A stretch of 64,000 nt of DNA from Coprococcus sp. OM04-5BH (GCF_003482105.1 NZ_QULM01000001.1:186001-250000), one strand, 5' to 3'. Counted from the stretch's first letter, positions 38,335 through 47,542 are shown. Notes: a model not told the origin generated them from the sequence alone. Program-made: numbers and translations.

Positions 38335-39402
38335 ATGAAGAGAATAGTACTCACCGGCGGCGGAACTGCCGGTCACGTAACGCCTAATATAGCACTGATT
38401 CCTGAGCTTAAAGCTGCCGGATATGACATCCAGTATATAGGATCATATGATGGCATGGAGAAAAAGCTTATAGAGGATATGGGAATATCTTATCACGGCA
38501 TATCTTCAGGTAAGTTAAGAAGATATTTCAGCATGAAGAACTTTTCTGATCCCTTCCGTGTACTTAAGGGAATGTCTGAAGCAAAAAAACTTATGAAGGA
38601 GCTTAAGCCTGATGTAGTATTTTCAAAGGGTGGTTTCGTAACCGTACCTGTAGTATTTGCAGCCCACAGCAGACATATACCCGTCATCATTCACGAGTCC
38701 GATATGACACCGGGTCTGGCAAATAAGCTTGCGCTGCCAAAGGCTTCAAGAGTATGCTGCAACTTCCCTGAAACCAAGGCTCTGTTCCCTGAGGGAAAGG
38801 CTATTGTAACCGGAACTCCTATCCGAAAAGAACTGTTCTCCGGAGATTCAGCATTCGCCCTGACCTTCTGTGGTTTCACAGACATGAAGCCGGTAATGCT
38901 CATAATCGGCGGTAGTACAGGAAGCGTAGCCATCAACAACTGTATAAGAGAAAATCTTGACGCCATACTTGAGAAGTTTAATGTGATCCACCTGTGCGGA
39001 AAAGGAAATCTTGATGAGTCCCTTAAGAATAAGAAGGGTTATGTACAGTATGAATATATTAAGAAGGAGCTTGCAAGTCTCCTGGCTTTAAGCGATATTG
39101 TTGTATCCCGTGCCGGTGCAAATGCAATATGTGAGCTTCTTGCACTGAGAAAACCGAATATTCTCATTCCGCTGTCGGCCGCAGCAAGCCGTGGTGATCA
39201 GATATTAAATGCTGAGTCATTTAAGAAGAGCGGTTACAGCTATGTAATAGAAGAGGAAAACCTCAACAAGGAAACTCTTCTTAAGGGCATTTCTTATGTT
39301 TATGAACATAAGAATGAATATATAGAGACTATGAACAAGAGCGAACTTGCGGATTCTACAGGCATAATAATGAATATGATAAATGAGCTTGCCGGGAATT
39401 AA
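38335..39402 (+). CDS. murG: UDP-GlcNAc:undecaprenyl-PP-MurNAc-pentapeptide GlcNAc transferase
   Basis: The 355-residue GT28 enzyme forms lipid II on the inner membrane face. [11 protein letters not shown] is the N-terminal glycine loop; [31 protein letters not shown] and [14 protein letters not shown] are family signatures. The HESD (rather than HEQN) form marks the second MurG class common in Clostridia. It is not in a dcw cluster, so this may be a stand-alone or additional copy. Confidence 0.93.
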   Translation: MKRIVLTGGGTAGHVTPNIALIPELKAAGYDIQYIGSYDGMEKKLIEDMGISYHGISSGKLRRYFSMKNFSDPFRVLKGMSEAKKLMKELKPDVVFSKGGFVTVPVVFAAHSRHIPVIIHESDMTPGLANKLALPKASRVCCNFPETKALFPEGKAIVTGTPIRKELFSGDSAFALTFCGFTDMKPVMLIIGGSTGSVAINNCIRENLDAILEKFNVIHLCGKGNLDESLKNKKGYVQYEYIKKELASLLALSDIVVSRAGANAICELLALRKPNILIPLSAAASRGDQILNAESFKKSGYSYVIEEENLNKETLLKGISYVYEHKNEYIETMNKSELADSTGIIMNMINELAGN

Positions 39403-39416
39403 TCAAAATAGAGCAT

Positions 39417-39450
39417 AAAAAAACTCATCCTTACGGATGAGTTTTTTATT
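39417..39450 (+). terminator. Bidirectional terminator between murG and tetR
   Basis: AAAAAACTCATCC / GGATGAGTTTTTT with a short loop ends in T-runs on both strands and separates the convergent genes. Confidence 0.9.
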
Positions 39451-39459
39451 GACCAGATC

Positions 39460-40020
39460 TTATTCAGTAAAACCGTACTTCTCTGTTGACTGAACAAAGT
39501 ACCTCTTAACTGCCTCTAATGCTTCTGTCTCGTCGAAATCTGTATATCCAAGAGTTACAAGCATACCATAGGCAACAACACAGTTGAACAGGTTCTTGCT
39601 TACCTTTCCTGCTGCCTTGCCCTTTAAACCATACTCTTTATTAAGCTCAACAAATGTCTCTCTGCCATAATCGTTGAAGGCCTTTTTTCCAAGCTCCTGA
39701 TGATCAATGTAATAATACTTGAACAGCATCGGCTCATAAGCTGCGAGCTTCACAATTCCCAGATAATAGTTACTGTAGGTGAGCTTCTTATACTTCTTCT
39801 CAGCTTCTCCGAGTATCTCCTGATATCTCTCTGCCGCCAGCTTTCTGGCAATCTTCTTAACCTGATCCATATCTTTGAAATTGACATATATTGGCTGAGT
39901 AGAACAATTCATTTCTCTAGCAAGGCTTCTTGCATTGAGATTCTCATAGCCATACTTTCTGAATACTGCGAAAGCACCGTCGATAATGGATTCTTTCATA
40001 ATTGTTTTTGTTTTTGACAT
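39460..40020 (-). CDS. TetR-family transcriptional regulator
   Basis: The 186-residue protein has an N-terminal HTH (IIDGAFAVFRKYGYENLNARSLAREM and TQPIYVNFKDMDQ, about 10-55) and an all-helical ligand or dimer domain rich in Tyr and Lys. Target genes are unknown. AGAGG precedes the ATG at 40020. It faces murG across a shared terminator; the palindrome before TSCPD-murG is one possible target, but this is speculation. Confidence 0.85.
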   Translation of the reverse strand: MSKTKTIMKESIIDGAFAVFRKYGYENLNARSLAREMNCSTQPIYVNFKDMDQVKKIARKLAAERYQEILGEAEKKYKKLTYSNYYLGIVKLAAYEPMLFKYYYIDHQELGKKAFNDYGRETFVELNKEYGLKGKAAGKVSKNLFNCVVAYGMLVTLGYTDFDETEALEAVKRYFVQSTEKYGFTE

Positions 40021-40242
40021 ATTCAACCTCTTTCTATACAACCATATATCGTATCTGTCTCTTATACTCCATGTAAGCCGCACTATGACAATACCAGCTT
40101 GAGAAAATGGTATCCTTTTACTTTCACTTTGTCAATATGCATTTCTCATTATTTGAACTTAACCAACCTGTTTTAAACAAATTCTGCCGATTTTCATACG
40201 AAATCTTCCAGAACCATATACAACCGACTTCAGTCAAATCAA

Positions 40243-40707
40243 CTAAGAAGCTCTGGCAATCCTTCCATATATAGCCTTGCATTTATCTTTGTCTGTAATC
40301 ACTTCACCACCAATATTAATGGTAATGTCAACATTCTTATCTTTTCTTACGGAAAATGTAATCTTTATAGGTTTCTCTGTATATACATTATCATATCCAT
40401 CTCCTGTAAGATTGATATTAATCTTGGAACCATAGAATGTAACAACCCATGTATCTGTGGCTCCCTCCTCATAGTACCACGCTGTACTCTTGCAAGCCTT
40501 CTCAAGACCATCGCCGAAAGTAACATCTGTATCCGGCATCTTGATAGCCTTTATCTTATCCACATGTGTCTTGGCATCATCATCAAAGTGGTACTGTATC
40601 ATTCCCTTAATATACATCTGAGAAGTTTCAGGAAGAACAAAATACACACCTGCCAGGATTGCACCTGCAATAATAATAGCGATAATAACCTTAATTATCT
40701 TGTTCAT
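40243..40707 (-). CDS. Membrane-anchored extracytoplasmic protein of unknown function
   Basis: The 154-residue protein has a single N-terminal hydrophobic anchor (NKIIKVIIAIIIAGAILAGVYF) and an outside domain of about 125 residues dominated by beta-type alternation (SKININLTGDGYDNVYTEKPIKITF). No lipobox Cys is present. AGGTGG precedes the ATG at 40707; a GTG four codons earlier is less likely. It follows the HD gene by 35 bases. Confidence 0.65.
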   Translation of the reverse strand: MNKIIKVIIAIIIAGAILAGVYFVLPETSQMYIKGMIQYHFDDDAKTHVDKIKAIKMPDTDVTFGDGLEKACKSTAWYYEEGATDTWVVTFYGSKININLTGDGYDNVYTEKPIKITFSVRKDKNVDITINIGGEVITDKDKCKAIYGRIARAS

Positions 40708-40742
40708 AATTTCACCCACCTATATTCTCTTAACTATTTTAT

Positions 40743-41333
40743 TTAGAACAATTCCTTTTCCAGTTGGAATATAAATTCTTCTATGAGCTGCATGCGCTTG
40801 TTATACTCAACCCGGCCTGCGTCAGTCTTACAACGCTTTATCTTAGGCTTATTGATCCTGTAAAAATTCTTAATCCTGTAATATGCTCTCTTGTAACTCG
40901 CTTCGTCTTCCTGAGCTGTTGCCATGGCATCCCATAAAATGCCTACAGCCCCAACCTCGTCTAACAAGTCAGCATCCATCACGATCCTGCACTCCAGAGA
41001 CAACTCTGCCTCTGTATCCTTATCGGAATGCATCATTATGATTTCTCCGATCTTGGCAATCTTCTCCGGATCTACGCCCAGGCTGTCGAGATAATCAACA
41101 GCAATCTCTGCTCCGACCTCGCCATGCGGTCTGACTTCGTCCCAGCCAATATCGTGGAGTAATGCGGCAAGAACTATTATATCCAGGTCGCCCCCAAGTT
41201 TTGACTGAAGTTTAATAGCCCAACGATAAACCCTCATAGTATGCTCAAACCTGCTTCTGAACGGATAGTTTGGTGGTCTGCCGTTCTCGGCGGTCTGTTT
41301 TCTAACAAACTCTATTACTTCCGCATAATTCAT
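40743..41333 (-). CDS. HD-domain hydrolase
   Basis: This 196-residue protein carries an HD phosphohydrolase domain: H31 (RFEHTMRVYRW), the HD pair H60-D61 (LLHDIGWDE), H in MMHSDKD and the final Asp in DADLLDEVG. The substrate is unknown; nucleotide or phosphorylated small molecules are usual. A basic C-terminal helix region follows. It lies downstream of ffs on the same strand. Confidence 0.85.
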   Translation of the reverse strand: MNYAEVIEFVRKQTAENGRPPNYPFRSRFEHTMRVYRWAIKLQSKLGGDLDIIVLAALLHDIGWDEVRPHGEVGAEIAVDYLDSLGVDPEKIAKIGEIIMMHSDKDTEAELSLECRIVMDADLLDEVGAVGILWDAMATAQEDEASYKRAYYRIKNFYRINKPKIKRCKTDAGRVEYNKRMQLIEEFIFQLEKELF

Positions 41334-41528
41334 CTTTAAAGTCGCCCCTTGAACCTATATTGGTGTTACTTCTCAATCATGTCAAATCTTCCATGACCTT
41401 TTCTCTGTTGTTAAAATTTACTAAACACTAACAGAAAGTATCATGTCCTATCATAACATCATTTGTGTTTTTTTACTATTATTTTTTTCATTTTTTATGA
41501 ATTATTTACTGCATTTTTTTGAAATATA

Positions 41529-41803
41529 AAAATCCATGCGGTCTTATCTCGAAAAGCTATCATAAACGTTACCTCAGCAGTTAACTCAGCCCAGGCACCC
41601 TCACGGCACACAGGAGATTCCTCTTAGTGCTGCTACGTCTCCGTCCTGACACGGTTCGAAGAGTCCTGTTGCGCAAGACCCAGACATCAACATCACTTAC
41701 TTAGGGCAGCTCTACAATAGACATCCCTCAAAAAGACCATCACCCCCGCTATAGCGGATTGCAGGTACAGGGCGCCGCTACCTCCCCGGTTGCATGGAAA
41801 CTT
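41529..41803 (-). ncRNA. ffs: Signal recognition particle RNA, large Gram-positive type
   Basis: On the minus strand the 5' part reads GGGGAGGTAGCGGCGCCCTG then TACCTGCAATCCGCTATAG, the Alu-domain signature. Near the 3' side TGTCAGG-ACG-GAGA-CGT-AGCAGC is the Ffh-binding domain IV with a GNRA tetraloop (GAGA). The termini pair (TCCATGC with GCATGGA). Length is about 275 bases, as in Bacillus and Clostridium. It follows tadA, a conserved Firmicute neighbour, but dnaX does not follow; an HD gene does. Exact ends are estimated from pairing. Confidence 0.95.
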
Positions 41804-41833
41804 TGAAAACATATTAAATTAAATTACCTATGA

Positions 41834-41862
41834 ATTATATAAGACAGATCAAAAACCGTCAA
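41834..41862 (-). promoter_or_regulatory. ffs promoter
   Basis: On the minus strand TTGACG (41857-41862) and TATAAT (41834-41839) are exactly 17 bases apart. The -35 overlaps the tadA stop codon. The start would fall about 25 bases before the predicted mature 5' end. Confidence 0.85.
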
Positions 41863-42461
41863 CCTTTTTTTCCTGCAGAAACATCTGCCTCTTCCTCCGC
41901 CGACATATCAGTCTTTTTCACCATCTGACACATCGATCTTTTCACCGGCTGACATACCAATCTTTTTTCATCGTCCGGCTTCTTTCCTATGCGTCCGGCT
42001 CTCAGGTCCGCGAAGAAGCTCTTCATAAGTGCACTGCACTCGTCCTCCATGACATTGTAGACAGTTTTAACCTGATGATTGAACTGCTTCATGTCCAGGA
42101 GATTGATTATGGATCCGGCACAGCCTGCTTTTTTATTCATACATCCTATGACCACCTCCGGTATCCTTGCCTGAACGATGGCTCCGGCACACATCTGGCA
42201 GGGTTCAAGAGTAACGTACATAACACATTCCTCAAGTCTCCAGTCCCCAAGCTTCCTTGACGCCTGCTCAATGGCAAGTATCTCAGCATGGGCAAGGGTG
42301 GTCTTCTTAAGATTTCTCTTATTATAGCCACGGGCTATTATCCTGCCCTCATGGACTATTACACAGCCTATTGGCACATCTCCGTTCTCATAGGCATGTA
42401 ACGCCTGTGCGTAAGCTTTCTTCATGTATTTTATATGCTCCGGATTATTATTATCGTCCAT
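41859..42461 (-). CDS. tadA: tRNA-specific adenosine deaminase
   Basis: This 200-residue enzyme converts A34 to inosine in tRNA-Arg(ACG). HAEILAIEQA carries the zinc His and catalytic Glu, and PCQMCAGAIVQARI the two zinc Cys; GCMNKKAGCAGSIINLL is TadA specific. The body ends near residue 160; the last 40 residues are an unusual extension built from an imperfect 24-base repeat (VCQPVKRS, MCQMVKKTD, MSAEEEAD). The ffs promoter overlaps its stop codon. Confidence 0.95.
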   Translation of the reverse strand: MDDNNNPEHIKYMKKAYAQALHAYENGDVPIGCVIVHEGRIIARGYNKRNLKKTTLAHAEILAIEQASRKLGDWRLEECVMYVTLEPCQMCAGAIVQARIPEVVIGCMNKKAGCAGSIINLLDMKQFNHQVKTVYNVMEDECSALMKSFFADLRAGRIGKKPDDEKRLVCQPVKRSMCQMVKKTDMSAEEEADVSAGKKG

Positions 42462-42496
42462 ATCTTATATTTCCTCTCTCGTGTATGCTCCGGCGG

Positions 42497-43612
42497 TCAC
42501 ACAGCCACATCTGTGACCCAGTAACCGAACCTGCCGGTCTTTCTGTCATTTTTATCAGCCATGATGAACCTGCCAAATCCAAATATATCCGCCAGGTATT
42601 TCTCCCTTGAGCTGTATATTCCCGGCACTCCGATCACATATCGTTTATCATTCATATTGTTCTGGTCAAAAACGAGCCTGCCAAGCAGTATGTACCTGTA
42701 GCTGTAATAGCCATGGGTCAGAAAACTGTTGATCCCCAGCTTCCAATTATTCATATCCAGAAGCCCTATGTCATTAGGAGTGATCTTTACACAATTAAGC
42801 ACTGCCGAATCTCCGGTATCCCCGGTAAAAAATGTAGGCACGATATCCGGCAGTTTATCCTTAGTATTCATAAGTCTCTCCACCGCAGAGATCCTGTTGT
42901 CCATGTCCATCTGTGCCATATTCACAGAAGTCATGTTGTCAAGCACAGTCCCAGCCATGTCTGGGGCAGCCCCTCCATGTTCGACAACCTCTTCATGTCG
43001 CAGTTTCTCCGCCGCCACTATGTGATCATCATCTTTTATTTGCTCCGAACCGCTCTGAGCCATTTCACTGTGTACTATGTCACCACGATCTGCATGTCCC
43101 GGTATTGGCACATCCTCATGTCCTACATGCTCAGGTGCCGGCATATCCTCATGGTTTGCATGCTCAGATGCCGGCATGTCCTCATATCTCGGTGCCGTGT
43201 AATCACAATTATTGTCCGTCCAGGAGGAGCAGAATATATCGGAGCCGTCATCCCGGCATATATATATTCCGTTGAACGCCATCACCGGTCTGTGACTTCC
43301 CCCTATATTGTCCCAGGCGTCCAGGAACTGCCCGGTACCTCTTCCTCTGCTCATGCACATCTTTCCGATATACTGTAGCTTAGGTATGTAGACGATATTT
43401 GCCCGTGCCGGTCCCTCGCTCCCCATGTTCTGGGTCTCCATATAAAGGTACACATTGTAACAGGATCTTGAAGAATCCATTATGTCCCGAAGCCCTATGT
43501 TTATGCTGCATCTGTCCCCATCCCTTGAAACCTTTGCAAAACCTGCGTTGTCACACTTTTTTCCGTTGTGATATCTATATATATATGAAATAAATCTGTT
43601 CCAGTTGATCAT
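42497..43612 (-). CDS. DUF6128-like protein with internal repeats
   Basis: This 371-residue protein opens NWNRFISYIYRYHNGKKCDNAGFAKV and ends with a YWVTDV-type motif, which I recall as the DUF6128 layout of Lachnospiraceae; function unknown. The middle (about 140-185) is a degenerate 11-residue repeat (EDMPASEHANH, EDMPAPEHVGH, EDVPIPGHADR) and a low-complexity spacer rich in Met, Asp and His. No membrane segment or signal peptide is visible. Its leader has the recurrent TGATGYTCAATGAAAGG motif. Confidence 0.65.
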   Translation of the reverse strand: MINWNRFISYIYRYHNGKKCDNAGFAKVSRDGDRCSINIGLRDIMDSSRSCYNVYLYMETQNMGSEGPARANIVYIPKLQYIGKMCMSRGRGTGQFLDAWDNIGGSHRPVMAFNGIYICRDDGSDIFCSSWTDNNCDYTAPRYEDMPASEHANHEDMPAPEHVGHEDVPIPGHADRGDIVHSEMAQSGSEQIKDDDHIVAAEKLRHEEVVEHGGAAPDMAGTVLDNMTSVNMAQMDMDNRISAVERLMNTKDKLPDIVPTFFTGDTGDSAVLNCVKITPNDIGLLDMNNWKLGINSFLTHGYYSYRYILLGRLVFDQNNMNDKRYVIGVPGIYSSREKYLADIFGFGRFIMADKNDRKTGRFGYWVTDVAV

Positions 43613-43627
43613 AAATTATCTCCCTTT

Positions 43628-43653
43628 CATTGAGCATCAGTCCATCTAAAATC
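43628..43653 (-). promoter_or_regulatory. Recurrent 5'-leader motif, copy 2
   Basis: On the minus strand AGATTTTAGATGGAC then TGATGCTCAATG lies 16 bases before the start of the DUF6128-like gene and runs into its AAAGGGAG ribosome binding site. Confidence 0.5.
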
Positions 43654-43730
43654 TATATAAAATAGCTCTCTATATATAGATAATATATGACCCGGGGGAC
43701 TTTATATTCCCTGAAACATTTCGCGATTAT

Positions 43731-44606
43731 TTACTTTTCGGGACAGTTTTCTCCCAACATATTGCTTAACCTGGCAAATTCCTCAAGCCCCAGATTCTCT
43801 CCACGTATATTTTCATTTAACCCCATGGCAGCCAGAGCCTTTCTAACATCCTCCTTAGTGAAGTCCAGCTCACCGGAATTGGCGATACCGTTCTGCAGGG
43901 TCTTTCTCCTCTGGCTGAAGGACGCCCTGATAAGCTTGAACATAAGCCTGTCATCGCAAACCTGTACCGGCGGCTCATTATATCTTGTGAGCCTTATGAC
44001 CGCAGATCCTACATTAGGTCTCGGAATAAAGCAATTAGGAGGAACATTTGCAGCAATATAAGGCTTTGCATAGTAGGCAACCGCCAGTGACAGTGCGCCA
44101 TAGTCCTTAGTTCCCGGTCCTGCCTGCATTCTCTCGGCAACCTCTTTCTGCACCATTACCGTTATGCTGAGCAGCGGCACATGCTGTTCAAACAGTCCCA
44201 TAATTATAGGGGTTGTAATGTAGTAGGGAAGATTTGCAACAACCTTCAAAGGTCTGCCGCCATTTTCCTCTTCCACGATCCTGTTAATGTCAACCTTGAG
44301 GATATCATCATTTATAATTGTAACATTGTCGTACTCACTTAAGGTCTCTCCCAGGATAGGGATAAGATTTTTGTCTATCTCCACTGCAAATACTCTTCCG
44401 GCCCTCTCTGCCAGATATTGGGTCATGGTTCCTATTCCCGGACCGATCTCCAGTACTGTGTCCTCCCTGGTTATATCTGCTGCCGCAATGATCTTATTTA
44501 TCACATGCTCGTCTATCAGGAAATTCTGTCCAAATCTCTTCTGAAATGCAAATTCATATTTTTTTATGGTTTCTATGGTTACCTGTGGATCACTTAATTT
44601 TCTCAT
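43731..44606 (-). CDS. ksgA: 16S rRNA A1518/A1519 dimethyltransferase
   Basis: This 291-residue RsmA/KsgA protein dimethylates two adjacent adenines in helix 45 during 30S maturation. KRFGQNFLID is the family opening, LEIGPGIGTMT binds SAM, and NLPYYITTPI is the catalytic NLPY motif. The C-terminal helical domain (PNVGSAVIRL, FSQRRKTLQN) is complete. It starts 21 bases after tatD and is the last gene of that operon. Confidence 0.96.
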   Translation of the reverse strand: MRKLSDPQVTIETIKKYEFAFQKRFGQNFLIDEHVINKIIAAADITREDTVLEIGPGIGTMTQYLAERAGRVFAVEIDKNLIPILGETLSEYDNVTIINDDILKVDINRIVEEENGGRPLKVVANLPYYITTPIIMGLFEQHVPLLSITVMVQKEVAERMQAGPGTKDYGALSLAVAYYAKPYIAANVPPNCFIPRPNVGSAVIRLTRYNEPPVQVCDDRLMFKLIRASFSQRRKTLQNGIANSGELDFTKEDVRKALAAMGLNENIRGENLGLEEFARLSNMLGENCPEK

Positions 44607-44627
44607 ACATCTTCCTATCTTATAGTT

Positions 44628-45392
44628 TTATTTTATCCTGTACAAAGCCTTGCCGTTTGCAAATGTCTGTTCATACACCTCTGAAATGTCTACTCCCTTA
44701 ATAGCTGCAATCTCCTCTGCTATATATGGAATGTAAAGGGCACTGTTTCGTTTTCCTCTCATAGGCACCGGTGCAAGGTATGGGGAGTCGGTCTCCAGCA
44801 CCAGTCTGTCAAGAGGTGCATACTCAACAACCTCCTTGAGCTTCCTGCTGTTCTTGAAGGTTACAACACCGCCTATGCCAAGATAATATCCCATGTCAAG
44901 ATACTCTCTTGCCATTTCTGTCTCATAGGAGAAACAGTGGATGACACCGCCCTCAATATCACCGTGAGCTTTAAGTATGTTAAGGGTGTCTGCTGCCGCG
45001 TCCCTGCTGTGTATCACCACCGGAAGCTTCACCCCGGCCGCCAGCTCAAGCTGTCTCTCAAACCACTTTATCTGTTCTTCCTTGTTGTCCTTGCCGTAGT
45101 AGTAATCAAGTCCGATCTCACCTATTGCCTTAACCTTGTCAAGGCGGGACATTGCAAGCAGCTCCTCCATGTCAGCCTCGGTAAGTCCCTCAAGCTCGCT
45201 TGGATGAACCCCCACCGCCGCATAGACAAAGGGATATTTCTCCGCCAGCTTACAGGAATTTCTTGAGCTTGTCATATCCGCTCCGATATTCATAACAAGC
45301 TCTACTCCTTCCTCCCTAAACCTGGCAAATAATTCTTCTCTGTCCTCATCAAATTTCTCATCATCATAATGACCATGGGTCTCAAATATCAT
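44628..45392 (-). CDS. tatD: TatD-family metal-dependent deoxyribonuclease
   Basis: This 254-residue TIM-barrel hydrolase has the metal set ETHGHYDD (start), GEIGLDYYY, VIHSRDA, VIHCFSY and ETDSPYLAP. The usual opening Asp-x-His-x-His is present as Thr-His-Gly-His. Members act as 3'-5' exonucleases on damaged DNA and RNA ends. The frame runs 80 codons further upstream into the neighbouring gene, but GAGGT sits before the ATG at 45392. It is placed between a surface protein gene and ksgA. Confidence 0.93.
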   Translation of the reverse strand: MIFETHGHYDDEKFDEDREELFARFREEGVELVMNIGADMTSSRNSCKLAEKYPFVYAAVGVHPSELEGLTEADMEELLAMSRLDKVKAIGEIGLDYYYGKDNKEEQIKWFERQLELAAGVKLPVVIHSRDAAADTLNILKAHGDIEGGVIHCFSYETEMAREYLDMGYYLGIGGVVTFKNSRKLKEVVEYAPLDRLVLETDSPYLAPVPMRGKRNSALYIPYIAEEIAAIKGVDISEVYEQTFANGKALYRIK

Positions 45393-45415
45393 TTTTATAT
45401 ACCTCGGTTTATGTA

Positions 45416-46738
45416 TTATTTTGTTATAACCTTTCCCTTTACCACACGAAAGCCTCGTCCGCCTATTATTACATTTCCGGTGAAGCCTGACTGGAGCTTG
45501 CCGTTCTTCACATAATAGGAGCTTCCGCCGTGTCTTACTATTCCCTCGTAATAGAATAATATCTTGCCGTTTACTGCGTAGTACCAGGCTCCGGTGGTAT
45601 GCCTTGCAAGTCCCTTGAAGGAACTCTGCCATCTGCCGTTTTCAATATAATACCATGCTCCTGAACTATGCTTTACAAAGCCCTTGTACGAGGACTGCAT
45701 TTTACCCTTTGCCACGTAATACCAGGCTCCTGAGCTATGCTTCACAAGACCTGTCATGGTTGTTGACATCTTACCGTTTGCCACATAGTACCAGGTTCCT
45801 GAGCTGTGCTTCACAAGGCCTGTGTACCCGAAATCTATCACACCGTTTCTTACATAATACCATGAACCGGAGCTGTGCTTTACCAGCCCTACATAGTCTG
45901 TGTCAACCTTATTGTCCACATAATATGACCATACGCCGTCAACCTTTATCAATCCTTCCTTTGAACGATACACCTGACAGTCACTGTCAGCATAAACCTT
46001 AATGCCCTCCTTACAGTAGCTTACATCTATGTATTTGAATTCATTTCCCCTGCACCAAAGCTCGTAAAGGGAAGTATTTGCTGTAACATCAAGGCTGTTA
46101 AGCCCGATATCGTTACAGCTTAGGACCTCCAGCTTGCTGTTGCTCTTCACATTTAAGACCTCAAGTCCTGTGTTGCTGCAGTCAAATTTCTTTAATTCAC
46201 TGTTCTTTGACACATCTATATAAGAAATATCCGTGTTGCTCACGTCCAGCTCCTGAAGACCGGCAAACAGGTCAAGTCCCTGTACCTCTTCTATCCCGCT
46301 TACGTCACTTACATCTATGGCCTTAACCTCTGAAAGCTCGGCAGAGTCAAAATATCCGTTTCCGTCCTTATCAAAGTTCTCCTTAAGATACCCGGCAAAT
46401 TCCTCATCACCGAAGTGTGCCGCATCAATGATTATACCGGACGCCTGAACCTGAGACATATCATCCTCAACAATCAGACTTTCATCACCTATTGCATCGG
46501 TCTTGGCAGTTATACCTTCATCACAGTTTGCATCGGTCTCCGCTGCCGTACTTTCACTGTCGGTTATGCTCTCTTCCGCATATACTCCGTTTAAACCGTT
46601 TCCTGAAAATGCTGCCCCGGAGATTACGCAGCCTGCTATGGCACCTGCCACCAACATCTTGTTCCAGTTGGATCTGTTGATGTTTATTCTGTTGTTATCT
46701 GCTTTATCTTTATTTATATTATTTTCGTTTCTGATCAT
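45416..46738 (-). CDS. Secreted cell-wall-repeat protein with leucine-rich-like and EF-hand-like parts
   Basis: The 440-residue protein starts with a long signal peptide (membrane stretch near 35-55). An FDKDGNGYFDSAEL element (about 125-140) looks like an EF-hand or dockerin-type calcium loop. Next come about six leucine-rich-like turns of 20 residues (LQELDVSNTDISYIDVS, LKKFDCSNTGLEVLNV). The last 150 residues are six to seven 22-residue repeats of the type GLVKHSSGSWYYVxNGK. It probably attaches to the wall outside the cell. AAAGGA precedes the ATG at 46738. tatD follows at 23 bases. Confidence 0.85.
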   Translation of the reverse strand: MIRNENNINKDKADNNRININRSNWNKMLVAGAIAGCVISGAAFSGNGLNGVYAEESITDSESTAAETDANCDEGITAKTDAIGDESLIVEDDMSQVQASGIIIDAAHFGDEEFAGYLKENFDKDGNGYFDSAELSEVKAIDVSDVSGIEEVQGLDLFAGLQELDVSNTDISYIDVSKNSELKKFDCSNTGLEVLNVKSNSKLEVLSCNDIGLNSLDVTANTSLYELWCRGNEFKYIDVSYCKEGIKVYADSDCQVYRSKEGLIKVDGVWSYYVDNKVDTDYVGLVKHSSGSWYYVRNGVIDFGYTGLVKHSSGTWYYVANGKMSTTMTGLVKHSSGAWYYVAKGKMQSSYKGFVKHSSGAWYYIENGRWQSSFKGLARHTTGAWYYAVNGKILFYYEGIVRHGGSSYYVKNGKLQSGFTGNVIIGGRGFRVVKGKVITK

Positions 46739-47094
46739 GATAAAATTCCTTTCACCCATATATGCTCTATAAATATGGCCTTCATTCCTATTGTATAGAT
46801 TTCCCCGGGAAAAACAAGAAAAAAATGTCCCCGGCAACTGCACCATGGCTTTTCACTCACACATATATCCACGCTCAAATACCTTTTTTTAACCACTCAA
46901 AGGCAAATATTAAGATGTCTTAATATTTTTATAAGAATTTTAACAAGTATTTTTATAAATACTAAATTATTTGAACACAATTTGTACACAAATAATCTGT
47001 ATAGTAATCATTGTAAAGAGTTTTTCATTTATTTGAATCCTCTCTCCCCTCATTTTTTTATACGCAGTGGTGTTGTTGAAACCATTGCACATAC
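46739..47094. other. AT-rich intergenic region with possible small RNA start
   Basis: This region lies between divergent genes and contains no credible ORF. A perfect palindrome (46906-46927) and promoter-like strings are present, for example TTGTAC then TAATCA 17 bases later near 46987-47015 on the plus strand. The terminator at 47095-47137 has no gene before it on that strand. Confidence 0.4.
46906..46927. promoter_or_regulatory. Perfect 10-bp palindrome upstream of the cell-wall-repeat gene
   Basis: AATATTAAGA and TCTTAATATT are separated by two bases, 168 bases before the start of the minus-strand surface protein gene. It resembles a repressor or activator site but no regulator is known. 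Confidence 0.4.
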
Positions 47095-47137
47095 AAAAAG
47101 GCGATAAATCTTTCCCCGGTTTATCGTCCTTTTTTTG
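47095..47137 (+). terminator. Strong terminator with no upstream gene
   Basis: AAAAAGGCGATAAA / TTTATCGTCCTTTTTTT forms a 9-bp core stem with flanking A-T pairs and a T-run on the plus strand. The nearest plus-strand gene begins 460 bases further on, and the gene to the left is on the minus strand and starts at 46738. A short transcript ending here is the simplest explanation. Confidence 0.8.
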
Positions 47138-47542
47138 TTATGGCAACGAGCCAAGTACGACATGCTTGCATGATCGGATTTGGCGACTGCTAATCAGCGG
47201 ATAAAACTTGCAAAGCGTGTTTTATCGCTGTTATGACAACGAGCCAAGTACGATATGCTTGCATGATCGGATTTGGCGACTGCTAATCAGCGGATAAAAC
47301 TTGCAAAGCGTGTTTTATCGCTGTTATGACAACGAGCCAAGTACGATATGCTTGCATGATCGGATTTGGCGACTGCTAATCAGCGGATAAAACTTGCAAA
47401 GCGTGTTTTATCGCTGTTATGACAACGAGCCAAGTACGATATGCTTGCATGATCGGATTTGGCGACTGCTAATCAGCGGATAAAACTTGCAAAGCGTGTT
47501 TTATCGCTGTTATGGCAACGAGCCAAGTACCACATGCTTGCG
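47137..47542. repeat. Tandem array 2: four 93-bp units plus a partial fifth
   Basis: Units start at 47137, 47230, 47323 and 47416; a partial copy runs from 47509. Each unit has two inverted repeats: GCCAA...TTGGC with inner CGAT-ATGC/GCAT-ATCG, and CAGCGgATAAAAC / GTTTTATCGCTG. The three inner units are identical as far as I can see (TTATGACAAC, CGATATGC), while the first and the last partial copy share TTATGGCAAC and differ at the loop. This suggests that the inner units spread from one variant. Confidence 0.95.

Noticed and set aside
41529..41803. 6S RNA or RNase P RNA instead of SRP RNA
   Set aside because: The domain IV sequence with the GNRA loop and AGCAGC side and the Alu-type 5' part fit SRP RNA only.
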